Below, in pieces: positions 7,417 to 15,417 of a stretch of DNA of 27,192 nt. Location: assembly GCA_046484975.1 (NCBI GenBank), contig JAWOHX010000018.1:1-27192 (forward strand). Direction: 5' to 3'. The notes under the pieces were generated by a model. The model did no database searches and was not told the DNA's origin. It worked only from the letters and a program-made list of their open reading frames with translations. Source of the stretch: JAWOHX01 sp046484975 (lineage in GTDB: Bacteria; Bacillota; Clostridia; DUPQ01). Positions within the stretch are counted from its first letter, which is position 1. Each line of letters opens with the position of its first letter. Position numbers and translations under genes: made by a program.

Positions 7417-10400
7417 TTATCCCTCCTTTTTGAACAGGTTCGGCATTGCCCCGCTGGACAAGGCCTTACTGAATGTTTCCGCGAAATCTTGCACCCCTGC
7501 TTTTAAAATCGAAAAGTGGTCCCCGTCCGCCCGGAAGATTTTCATGGGAACCTTCAAATAGCTGTTCCATGCCTGGATGTTCTCTTTTTTATCCGGAATG
7601 ATCTCCTGGTCAAGGACGGCATTGAAAAACACCGTGTTTGTCATCAGCCTTTCCGGTGGGAAATACAAGGCCCTTGCGGTATGCAGGGTCCGAATCACAT
7701 TGATGTAGTACATGATGTTCCGGATGTCGTCCTTCTCATAATTGGGAATGATGATGGAAATATCCGGCGGTATGGCTTTCCGTAGAGCGGGATACCCCGA
7801 CTCTGGAAACAGGGAAAGGACTTTTTTCCATAGGGAGCCCATGGTTGCATCTTTCTCAGGTTGGATCTGCACCTGAAGATTCTTATGAATGAACGCAGAT
7901 TCTGTCCCGATGTTGAAGGATTCGACTCCCTCCCACTTTTTGGGCGCAATGGTGTTGATGAGTCCCAGGAATCCCACCTGTTCCCCCATGGCTTCCATCT
8001 GCCTGGCGATTTCAAACGCAATGGTTCCGCCGATGCACCAACCCGCGATCATATAGGGGCCTTTTGCCTGTTTCTTCCGGATGGCAGCGAGATACTTGCC
8101 CGCGATTTCCTCTATACTGGTGTTCAACGGGGCATAATCCTGAAGCCGGTCGAACCGGAAGGCCCAATGGTTCAGGTCCCCGGGCAGGAGGTTGCACAAA
8201 GGCAGGTAAGCGCCCGGTTCCCCGTTTCCCGCATGGATGAAGAACAAGTGTCCCTGGCCGCCTTTTTTGAGCAACACCAGGTTCTCATCCTCCGTCTCCC
8301 CGATATCCTTTCCGTTTACCACATAATCCGCAATGTCCCTCAGTGTCAGGGATTTATGAATCTCCGTCAGGGCGATGTCCTTCTTGAATTCCTTCCCGAG
8401 CCGGATGAAGAAATTGATGAGGCTCAAGGAATCCCCGCCGATGTCGAAATAGTTGTCCCCCATCCCCACCTTCTTGATGCCCAGCATATCGCCGCAGATC
8501 TCCGCGACCTTTTTCTCCACAGGATTGGCCGGTTTGATATATTCGGCAAACAGAAGGAGCATGGCTTCCTGTTCCAGCAGTTTCTTTTTATCCAGTTTTC
8601 CGTTGGGTGTCAGGGGTATGTGGTCGATCCTCTTAAAAAAGGTGGGAACCATATAACCGGGCAGGCGCTTCAAGAGATGATTCTTCAAATCCACCACCGA
8701 GAGTTCCTGCTCATATACGATGTATGCGCAAAGGTATTTGTTTCCGGCCTCATCCTCCCCGTCCAGCACGACGGTTTCCCTGATGCCCGCGAAGCTTAGT
8801 ATCTCCTTTTCAATCTCTCCCATCTCGATGCGGAATCCCCTGATCTTCACCTGGGTGTCTTCCCTCCGGATATATTCCAGTTCACCCTGGGGATACCACC
8901 GTGCGATGTCCCCCGTCCGATAGATGTTCGTTCCTTTCTCATATGGGTTCTCCACAAATTTCTCCCTGGTCAGCTCCTCGCTCTTCAGATACCCCCGGGA
9001 AAGGCCTTCCCCGCCGATGCAAAGCTCACCGGGCACGCCGATGGGCAACAGGTTCAGGTATTTGTCAAGGATGTACATCCTGGTGTTGGCGATGGGTTTC
9101 CCGATGTTGATGGCATTCTCCCCGGTGAGTTCCTTGATGGCTGACCAGACGGTGGTTTCCGTCGGTCCGTACATGTTGAATATCCTGGCCTTGGTGATGC
9201 CTTTCAGCTTCATAAGCATTGAATGGGGGAATGCCTCCCCCCCGACCATCAGGTCGCTGAGGTACGACAGGCATTTGCTGTTTGCCTCGTCGTTCAAAAG
9301 CATCTGGATCCGCGAGGGGGTGGTCTGGAGCATGTTGACGTTCTGTTTCCGGATCAGCTCATGCAGAAGATGGGGGATTTTCTGTTCGCTTTCATTGGCA
9401 AGGACCACCTTCACCCCGTGCAAAAGGGGAAGGATGGTCTCCAGCACGAAAATGTCGAAGGAGATGGTTGTGACGGATATGATGGTCTTTCCGGTGAAAT
9501 CGATGACACCGGTGATGCCCTTCATGAAATTCACGACAGGCCGGTGCTCAATCATCACGCCCTTGGGTCTTCCGGTGGAGCCGGAGGTATAGATGACATA
9601 TGCCAGGTCTGTGCCCTTGCTGAAATTCTGTACCCTTACCTTTTCTTCGTTCCAGTGCATCCGGTCGTCATCCATCAACAGGATTTCCCCGGCGAATTGA
9701 ACGGTATCCTTCAGACGGCTTTCGGACACCAATACCTGGGTTTCGCTGTTTTCCAGCATGTATTCGATGCGTTCCTTCGGAAAATCCGGGTCGATGGGCA
9801 AATAGGCGGCTCCAGCCATCAGGATGCCGAAAAGGCCCACCATCATGTCAAAGGACCTGTGCAGCATCAGTCCGACTATCTGATTCGGCCGGACGCCCTT
9901 TTCGATGAGCACTCCTGCCAGATTGTTGGCTTTTTTGTTGAGTTCGGCATAGGTCATCTCCTTGTCCTCGAATACGATGGCAACCTGGTCGGGCGTTTTC
10001 CTGACCTGGTCTTTGAGAAGCTGGTGTATCGTCTTGTCCTTTTGGAATGCCGTCCCTGTGCAGTTGAAATCATTCAGGATCCTCTGCTTTTCATTCTCCG
10101 ATATCATTTCAATGGAGGTGAGTCTTTGCCCCGGGTTGTCAATGGAATGCCACAGCAGCCTGACAACATGGTCGTGCAGGAATTCAATTTCCTTGGCATA
10201 GAACAGGGTGGTCAGGTAATCATAATCGATGATGATGTCGCCGTCATCCTCCCTGTCGTTGATATGGATGTTCAGCGCATCCGTCTGGTATCCGTTCTGG
10301 TGCCATCTTCCCTCCTGATGGTGGCTGCTTTCATTCTTGATGAATTTGGCATTCTGGTAGGAAATGATGATGTCGTAGAGCTTCTCAAGGCCTGGGTTCT

Positions 10401-11409
10401 TTTCCCGGAGTTTCTTTAAAAGCAGGGTATACGGATATTTCTGGTGCCGCAGGATGCTCATCCACTCCTTGTTGATGGCCTCGGCAAAGGTGTTGTAGTC
10501 CTGGCTTTCATCGATGCGGACACGGATGGGCACGGTGCTGATGAACATGCCCATGGTCTCCTTTTCCCGGTAATTCGACCGGTTCAGCACGGGGGTTCCG
10601 AATACAATCTCATTCTCTCCCCTGGTCCTGTTGATGTATATGGCCACGGCTCCCAGGAAAAGGCTGAAGATGGATGTCCTGTTCTCACGGCAGTGCTCCC
10701 GGATCTTCCGGCACAGTTTCTCGGGCAGCATGAATGTCTTGCGGCTGGCCCTGATGGAGGCCTCCCCGGACTTCTTTTCCTTCAGGGTGGTCAGATCAGG
10801 GATGCTTTGGAAGGTCTCCAGCCAAAACGCCTCGTCCTTGGCAAAACGTTCGGACTGGTAATACTTCTGCTCGTTGGCGATGTACTCTGTGTATGAGGGT
10901 TTTGAGAGCTCCTCCATCCCCAGGCCCTTGGCAATCCTATTGTAGTAATCCAGGACCTCATTGCCAAAGGTCACCAGGGTCCATGCGTCGGCAATCATGT
11001 GGTGGAGCTTGACATAGAAGCCGGCCATGTTCTCGTTGATCTTGATGATGGCAATGTAAAAGAGGGGGGAATCCGTCTTGTAAATGGGGATTTTGTTCAT
11101 GTTGGAATCCCACTCGTAGAGTTCCTTGATCTCGTTCTTTGAGAAATCCAGGTAATCGAATTTCCAGGGGGTATATTCGGTGATGTATTGCTGGGCATCC
11201 TCGCCGGTCTCGCTGATTTGGATCCGCAGCGCGTCATTCAGGCGGAGCACATGGTTGAAGGCTTCGTTGGCAATCTCATAATCCAGCCTGGCCTCAAATT
11301 TAAGCGTCGCTGAAATATTCCCGATACAAGTATTGGGGTACATTTTTTCCAGATACCAGATGCCTTTTTGCGGATGCGATAAAGGAAATAACTCAGTGCG
11401 CACAGCCAT
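7417..11409 (-). CDS. Single-module non-ribosomal peptide synthetase, C-A-PCP-TE
   Basis: A 1330-residue NRPS. Condensation domain: about 1-440, starting PLSHPQKGIWYLE and with HHMIADAW near 136-143 (the usual final Gly of HHxxxDG is Ala). Adenylation domain: about 455-960, with YTSGSTGRPKG near 604, NMYGPTETT, YRTGDIARW and PNGKLDKKKL. Carrier: GGDSLS near 988, with the phosphopantetheine Ser. Type I thioesterase: about 1060-1330, with GWCIGG near 1121, so the expected nucleophile Ser is Cys, and DGDHFSIL near 1294 carrying the His. Hand alignment to GrsA-PheA gives specificity residues D-I-L-Q-M-G-M-V-W-K, close to glycine-type codes. With no upstream module, the C domain may accept an acyl group, giving an acyl-amino acid. 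SD AGAGGAG precedes the ATG. No phosphopantetheinyl transferase is in the window. Two 60-base lines counted by hand had 50-55% GC, against 67% for one in the neighbouring glycosidase; that sample is too small to claim transfer. Confidence 0.93.
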   Translation of the reverse strand: MAVRTELFPLSHPQKGIWYLEKMYPNTCIGNISATLKFEARLDYEIANEAFNHVLRLNDALRIQISETGEDAQQYITEYTPWKFDYLDFSKNEIKELYEWDSNMNKIPIYKTDSPLFYIAIIKINENMAGFYVKLHHMIADAWTLVTFGNEVLDYYNRIAKGLGMEELSKPSYTEYIANEQKYYQSERFAKDEAFWLETFQSIPDLTTLKEKKSGEASIRASRKTFMLPEKLCRKIREHCRENRTSIFSLFLGAVAIYINRTRGENEIVFGTPVLNRSNYREKETMGMFISTVPIRVRIDESQDYNTFAEAINKEWMSILRHQKYPYTLLLKKLREKNPGLEKLYDIIISYQNAKFIKNESSHHQEGRWHQNGYQTDALNIHINDREDDGDIIIDYDYLTTLFYAKEIEFLHDHVVRLLWHSIDNPGQRLTSIEMISENEKQRILNDFNCTGTAFQKDKTIHQLLKDQVRKTPDQVAIVFEDKEMTYAELNKKANNLAGVLIEKGVRPNQIVGLMLHRSFDMMVGLFGILMAGAAYLPIDPDFPKERIEYMLENSETQVLVSESRLKDTVQFAGEILLMDDDRMHWNEEKVRVQNFSKGTDLAYVIYTSGSTGRPKGVMIEHRPVVNFMKGITGVIDFTGKTIISVTTISFDIFVLETILPLLHGVKVVLANESEQKIPHLLHELIRKQNVNMLQTTPSRIQMLLNDEANSKCLSYLSDLMVGGEAFPHSMLMKLKGITKARIFNMYGPTETTVWSAIKELTGENAINIGKPIANTRMYILDKYLNLLPIGVPGELCIGGEGLSRGYLKSEELTREKFVENPYEKGTNIYRTGDIARWYPQGELEYIRREDTQVKIRGFRIEMGEIEKEILSFAGIRETVVLDGEDEAGNKYLCAYIVYEQELSVVDLKNHLLKRLPGYMVPTFFKRIDHIPLTPNGKLDKKKLLEQEAMLLLFAEYIKPANPVEKKVAEICGDMLGIKKVGMGDNYFDIGGDSLSLINFFIRLGKEFKKDIALTEIHKSLTLRDIADYVVNGKDIGETEDENLVLLKKGGQGHLFFIHAGNGEPGAYLPLCNLLPGDLNHWAFRFDRLQDYAPLNTSIEEIAGKYLAAIRKKQAKGPYMIAGWCIGGTIAFEIARQMEAMGEQVGFLGLINTIAPKKWEGVESFNIGTESAFIHKNLQVQIQPEKDATMGSLWKKVLSLFPESGYPALRKAIPPDISIIIPNYEKDDIRNIMYYINVIRTLHTARALYFPPERLMTNTVFFNAVLDQEIIPDKKENIQAWNSYLKVPMKIFRADGDHFSILKAGVQDFAETFSKALSSGAMPNLFKKEG

Positions 11410-11476
11410 GGCGATACTCCTCTTTTGTAAAATGACGAAGCCTTTATCCTGTGTTTTGATATGATATGCTACGTTT

Positions 11477-11505
11477 ATTATAATTCTTTTTGCATGTGAT
11501 TACAA
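11477..11505 (-). promoter_or_regulatory. Promoter of the NRPS operon
   Basis: Minus strand: -35 TTGTAA (11500-11505, 4 of 6), spacer of exactly 17 bases, perfect -10 TATAAT (11477-11482). Transcription would start near 11470, leaving a leader of about 60 bases with AGAGGAG before the NRPS ATG. This is the only good promoter I find ahead of the NRPS, kinase and regulator genes. Confidence 0.75.
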
Positions 11506-11536
11506 GTAAAAAAAATGCAGGGGGAAAATCACCCCG

Positions 11537-11555
11537 GGCAGGAGTTTTTCCTGCC
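11537..11555. promoter_or_regulatory. Inverted repeat between divergent genes, possible operator or hairpin
   Basis: A perfect 7-base inverted repeat, GGCAGGA and TCCTGCC, with a 5-base spacer (GTTTT). It lies upstream of the NRPS promoter -35 and upstream of the candidate promoter of the glycosidase at 11651. It has no T-run of terminator type. It could be a regulator binding site acting on either gene. Confidence 0.35.
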
Positions 11556-11586
11556 GTATCCTCAGCTTTTCCAACCCTTCTTTTCT

Positions 11587-11614
11587 TTGACGTTTTTATG
11601 CTGTATCATGAAAT
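11587..11614 (+). promoter_or_regulatory. Candidate promoter of the GH63-like gene
   Basis: TTGACG (11587-11592, 5 of 6), 16-base spacer, TGAAAT (11609-11614, 4 of 6). The -10 is weak and the spacer short, so this is tentative. It would give a leader of about 30 bases before the ATG at 11651. Confidence 0.35.
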
Positions 11615-11650
11615 CAACATGGAATTTTTTACGTAAGAAAGGAAACCACC

Positions 11651-12853
11651 ATGTCCTACGACCATGACCCCTGCCGTATGCAAAAGGAATATGCAAGGAT
11701 TCACCAGCTCATGAAACAAGGCATCCATACGGAGCCTTTGACCAAAAAAGAGTATTTCACCGGCTATTCATACAAATGCCTGTATGACTGGGACCAGTAT
11801 TTCGAAGCCATCGTCCAGCTTTACCTTGGCTGGGATCCAAAATATATCCGCAACGGGGTTGAGATTTTTCTTGACCTTCAAAGGGAGGAAGGCTTCATCC
11901 CCCGTTCCGTGCCTTCCGACGGCCCCCATGACACGGAGCACGTCAAGCCTTTCCTGTCCCAGATCCTCCTGCTCCTCCACCGGGACGGGGATGGTCTCGG
12001 ATGGCTCCGGGACGGATATTATGCCAGGTTGAAAAAATACCTGCTCCACTGGCTGGTCTCGAAGGACCACAACGGGGACCACCTGTCCTTCTGGGACAGT
12101 GGCCCCCATACGGGCATGGACAACCAGCATGAGCGGGCGGGCTGGTGGGGGGACAGGATCAGCGAGGGCGTGGACCTGAACAGCTTCCTCTACAGGGAAT
12201 GCATCGCTTTCTCCAGGATCTCGGAAATCCTGGGGGAAACCGGGGACCGGGACGATTTCCTGGCACGGGCGGGGCACATCAGGAAGGCAGTGGAGGACAT
12301 CCTGTGGGATGAGGCGGACGGCATGTACTATGACCGGGACAAGAACACGAAAAAACCCATCCGGGTCAAGCACATCGGGTGTTTCGCCCCCCTTTGGGCG
12401 GGCATTCCCGATCAGGCCCGGGCAGACCGGATGATCCGGGGGCACCTGTTCAACCCGGAGGAATTCCTCCGGCCCTTCCCCTTCCCCGCCCTTTCAAAAA
12501 GCGAGCCGGGATACAGCGAGTCGAAGCTGGACAAGGACCTGGGCTGCAGCTGGCGGGCCAACACCTGGATCCCCACCAATTACTACCTCTTCCATGCATT
12601 GCGAAAATACGGTTATGGAAAAGAATCCGAGAGCCTTGGGAACATCACATATGAGATGGTCCAAAAAATCGGGGACCGGGAATACTATACCTCCGAGTCC
12701 TGTACGGGCTGCGGGCTGGATCCCTTCTGGGGATGGTCCCTCCTGGCATATTTCATGCCCCTGGAAAGTTTTCTCAGGTATGACCCCACGGACCTTCAGC
12801 CATCGGTTGCGGATCTGGTCCGGATCAAGGTGAACAAAGGGGCAGGTGAATGA
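11651..12853 (+). CDS. GH63-like (alpha/alpha)6 glycosidase
   Basis: A 400-residue predicted cytoplasmic glycosidase of the six-hairpin fold, resembling GH63 and mannosylglycerate-hydrolase-like proteins and close to them in length. Supporting motifs: YDWDQYFEAI (about 45-54), GFIPRSVPSD, FWDSGPHTGMDNQHE (about 149-163, matching the 'ESGMDNS' loop that holds the general acid Asp in clan GH-G), WRANTWIPTNYYLF, equivalent to the 'WRGPxWxxxN' element, and GCGLDPFWGWS near the C terminus. There is no signal peptide, so the substrate is probably a small sugar or osmolyte brought into the cell. The ATG at 11651 has AAGGA 7 bases upstream. Its 3' end overlaps the next gene on the opposite strand by 29 bases. 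Family placement is by motif only; the exact substrate is not known. Confidence 0.8.
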   Translation: MSYDHDPCRMQKEYARIHQLMKQGIHTEPLTKKEYFTGYSYKCLYDWDQYFEAIVQLYLGWDPKYIRNGVEIFLDLQREEGFIPRSVPSDGPHDTEHVKPFLSQILLLLHRDGDGLGWLRDGYYARLKKYLLHWLVSKDHNGDHLSFWDSGPHTGMDNQHERAGWWGDRISEGVDLNSFLYRECIAFSRISEILGETGDRDDFLARAGHIRKAVEDILWDEADGMYYDRDKNTKKPIRVKHIGCFAPLWAGIPDQARADRMIRGHLFNPEEFLRPFPFPALSKSEPGYSESKLDKDLGCSWRANTWIPTNYYLFHALRKYGYGKESESLGNITYEMVQKIGDREYYTSESCTGCGLDPFWGWSLLAYFMPLESFLRYDPTDLQPSVADLVRIKVNKGAGE

Positions 12854-14054
12854 TTCTTTCCAGGCCAAGGAAGGGCATGGTGGCTGAAGTCCCGTACAAA
12901 CAACCGCTGGCCGCAGTATCGTCCGCGGTTTTCCATTCATAGGGAGCGCCTTTGTCCCCGAACTCCAGGGTATGGTTCAGGTAGTCCTCCAGCATTCCAA
13001 AAGCCGCATTCACATCAACCAGGGACACCCCATGGGCCACCCATCCAAGAGGAGTGGCCCAGTACCCGCCGTTCTGGTATTCCCCCAGCAAACAGGATGC
13101 TTTTTCCCATGCCGTTTCCTCGGAAAAATCCTCGTCCTCCGGGATGTGCCGGACATACCCATGGCGTATGGTCCTCTTCCTCCTGTATTCTGCCAGCAGG
13201 GCCTTTGCAGCGGCTTTTTTCTGAAGCTCCGGAAGAATGTCCAGCCACAGGGCGAAGGCGGTGCCCCAGACATCCTTTTGCCGGCAGTGCCCGGTGGCTG
13301 ACAACAGCCATCCGGACGGGTCGGTGAAGTTTGCCAGTATGTTTTCCCGAATAACGCCGGCTGCCTCCCGGTATGAGGATGCCTTTTCATCATCCCCCGC
13401 CTCCATGAAGAACCCGGCAAGCCGAAGCGCCGCCCGCCAGCGCAGCAGGGAGGAAAAAAGCAGGCTTCCGCTTTTTACAACGGTGTCACAGAACCCCCAG
13501 TCCACCGTGTGGGCCGGGTATGGGCTGGTGCAGAGTTGGGTCGCCTTGTCGATGTCGTATGCCTGGAAAACCTTCTCCAGAAGGTCCAGCAGACCAAGGA
13601 CATATGAAAGGTCCCCTGTCATATCATGATAGACATGGACCATCTCGATGAAGAAATAGCTGTCGCAATGGGGAGGATGGAAACCGTAGGTTCCGTTTCC
13701 CTGGTTTTTCACTCCCATGTCCGGGCCAGGAAAAAAGACGCCTCCGTATTCGAAGTGGATATGGTCGGCCACGGCGTAGGGAGGGACGGAAAGCCCGTTC
13801 TCCAATAGGAGCTCTGCCCCGGCATGGATCCCCTTGTCCATGATATGCCCGATCCAGCCTTTGATCTCCCGGGCGTCGATGAGCCTGCTCTCAGCCATCA
13901 TGGCTGCGTCCCGAACCCAGAAGCTTTTGTATTTCATGTCCCCGGAAGGAAAATGAAGGCGAAGTCCCGGTTTGCCGGGATGCATCACCTCACAGGCCCG
14001 GAGCACCCGGACCGCCTGCAACCGCAGGCCTTCCAAAAGGTCTTCTTTCCTCAT
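12825..14054 (-). CDS. Putative (alpha/alpha)6-barrel glycosidase-like protein
   Basis: A 409-residue soluble protein, no signal peptide. The repeated helical pattern and aromatic/acidic motifs (FWVRDAAMMAES near the N terminus, CDSYFFIEMVHVYHDMTGD, DWGFCDTVVKSG, NGGYWATPLGWVAHG, GAPYEWKTADD) suggest a six-hairpin glycosidase fold, but I cannot name a family. The start at 14054 (MRKEDLLEG) is chosen because GGAGG lies 6 bases upstream; the frame stays open to 14096. It converges on the GH63-like gene with a 29-base 3' overlap, so the two messages are complementary at their ends. Acid residues in 'FWVRDAA' and 'YEWKTADD' are possible catalytic ones; this is a guess. Confidence 0.65.
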   Translation of the reverse strand: MRKEDLLEGLRLQAVRVLRACEVMHPGKPGLRLHFPSGDMKYKSFWVRDAAMMAESRLIDAREIKGWIGHIMDKGIHAGAELLLENGLSVPPYAVADHIHFEYGGVFFPGPDMGVKNQGNGTYGFHPPHCDSYFFIEMVHVYHDMTGDLSYVLGLLDLLEKVFQAYDIDKATQLCTSPYPAHTVDWGFCDTVVKSGSLLFSSLLRWRAALRLAGFFMEAGDDEKASSYREAAGVIRENILANFTDPSGWLLSATGHCRQKDVWGTAFALWLDILPELQKKAAAKALLAEYRRKRTIRHGYVRHIPEDEDFSEETAWEKASCLLGEYQNGGYWATPLGWVAHGVSLVDVNAAFGMLEDYLNHTLEFGDKGAPYEWKTADDTAASGCLYGTSATMPFLGLERIIHLPLCSP

Positions 14055-14084
14055 TCGTTTCCTCCCGGATGGATTTATACATCG

Positions 14085-14114
14085 AGTATATCCCATCCTG
14101 GCGGCCGAGGTAAA
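14085..14114 (-). promoter_or_regulatory. Candidate promoter of the glycosidase-like gene ending at 12825
   Basis: Minus strand: TTTACC (14109-14114), 18-base spacer, TATACT (14085-14090, 5 of 6). It sits about 30 bases upstream of the chosen ATG at 14054, which supports that start over the upstream one at 14096. Confidence 0.5.
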
Positions 14115-14138
14115 GTCACCTGTATCAAAAACGTCCGC

Positions 14139-14525
14139 CTACTCGGTCTCGTACGGCCAGTCAATGATCCCGCCCAAATCATAGACATTTGTATAGCCCA
14201 TGCCAAGAAGGGTCATGACCGCTTCCCTGCTCCTTGCCCCCGAGCGGCAGTAGACATAAATCTCGGCGTCCTTGTCGGGCAGAAGGGTCGGGGCGAGACG
14301 TCCTATGTCATAATCAGGCAAAAGCATGCTGCCGGGTATCCGGATCTCATCATGCTCGTATTCCGTTCTCACATCCAGAAGGATGATGTCATCCCTTGTC
14401 TCCATGTTTGTCTTGGCGGTGGCCTGGTCGATTTTCATGTATACGGCTCCTTGTTCTTCGGTCTTCTGGCATCCGGTCAGGAATACCGCAAGGATGATGA
14501 AAATAGTGATCATCGTTCTTTTCAT
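14139..14525 (-). CDS. Rhodanese-domain lipoprotein
   Basis: A 128-residue exported protein. A short hydrophobic signal ends in the lipobox FLTGC, with Cys19 as the lipidated residue. The rest is a single rhodanese domain: LLDVRTEYEHDEIRIPGS, then the active-site loop CRSGARS with Cys93, then GYTNVYDLGGIIDW. Rhodaneses carry sulfur as a Cys persulfide and can transfer it to thiols or cyanide. Tethered outside the membrane it may act in extracytoplasmic sulfur handling or redox stress; the acceptor is unknown. GGAGG lies 7 bases before the ATG. It is flanked on both sides by genes of the same strand, but gaps of 69 and 84 bases and separate promoter-like sequences argue for its own transcript. 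Confidence 0.9.
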   Translation of the reverse strand: MKRTMITIFIILAVFLTGCQKTEEQGAVYMKIDQATAKTNMETRDDIILLDVRTEYEHDEIRIPGSMLLPDYDIGRLAPTLLPDKDAEIYVYCRSGARSREAVMTLLGMGYTNVYDLGGIIDWPYETE

Positions 14526-14594
14526 GGTTCATCCTCCGTTCCGTTGATACTTATACCCTCCGGGCACCGTGTTCTAACAATTCTCCGTATGGTA

Positions 14595-15410
14595 CTAAGT
14601 CCCTTTCCCGTGCCTGCTCACCATCATGGCCCTGCTGTCATGGGACTTCACGAAACCCGCCTTCCGGGCGGTCCCCGAGGAGGGCGTGTTGTCTTTGAAG
14701 CAGCTCCATCCCATCTCCCGCATGCCCGCCGTCCATGCCTTTTCCGCCAGCGCAAGGGTCAGCAGTGTTCCAAGCCCCTTGCGTTGGTGGCCTTCCATGA
14801 CCTCGATGCCCACCTCGCAGCCCTTTGAATGGTTGTATTCCGAAAGGCACCACCCTGCCAGCGTATCCCCGGACAATGCGCACACCCCGAAGCTCCGGTT
14901 CAGGAAATCCCCGGGATCCCTTCTTTCCGAACCCATCTCCTCCAGGAGGGCGTCCTTGTTCTCCCAGGGTTTCTCCCGGAGGAACGCAGCATCCAGATCC
15001 CGCAGGACATATCCCCGGGGAAGCTTCCCCGGAGTCGGCGCCTTGGACAGGTCCATCACGTAGTATTCCCTGTCCACCACCACGGGTCTGTAGGTCCGCA
15101 GCATGTTTCCCAGGACCTCCTGCCACTCCGGGCGATGCCAGAAGGCCATGAAAAAGTGTGTCATCCCTTCCCATCGGTCCCTAAACACCACCTGCTTGAA
15201 AAACTCCGTGAGAAAGGAGGCATCCCGGCTGTCCCCCGGGTTCCCCTCCACCAGAAGCCTTGACCCGAAGCAGATGATAGCGGCCCTGTCAGCCCCGAAG
15301 ACCCTAGCCTCGGCCTTGCCCTCTTCAAGCGCCTTCAAGGCCATATGCCCTTTCCAGTGCTTGTACAAGGCAAGGATTCCCTGGTATTCCTCTGTCCTTC
15401 TTTCTTCCAT
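14595..15410 (-). CDS. GNAT acetyltransferase, ZmaR-like
   Basis: A 271-residue acetyl-CoA-dependent N-acetyltransferase of the GNAT superfamily. The C-terminal half holds the acetyl-CoA binding motif (EVGIEVMEGHQRKGLGTLLT, about 198-217) and the following helix and strand (MREMGWSCFKDNTPS, ARKAGF). The N-terminal half (FFMAFWHRPEWQEVLGNML, PVVVDREYYVMDL) matches the two-part architecture of the group that includes the zwittermicin A resistance protein ZmaR. The substrate here is unknown. It is the last gene of the CD3324-rsgA-GNAT operon, starting 7 bases after the rsgA stop, with GAGGGG forming its ribosome site around that stop. A resistance role is possible, but so is detoxification of a metabolite. 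Confidence 0.85.
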   Translation of the reverse strand: MEERRTEEYQGILALYKHWKGHMALKALEEGKAEARVFGADRAAIICFGSRLLVEGNPGDSRDASFLTEFFKQVVFRDRWEGMTHFFMAFWHRPEWQEVLGNMLRTYRPVVVDREYYVMDLSKAPTPGKLPRGYVLRDLDAAFLREKPWENKDALLEEMGSERRDPGDFLNRSFGVCALSGDTLAGWCLSEYNHSKGCEVGIEVMEGHQRKGLGTLLTLALAEKAWTAGMREMGWSCFKDNTPSSGTARKAGFVKSHDSRAMMVSRHGKGT

Positions 15411-15417
15411 TGTCCCC

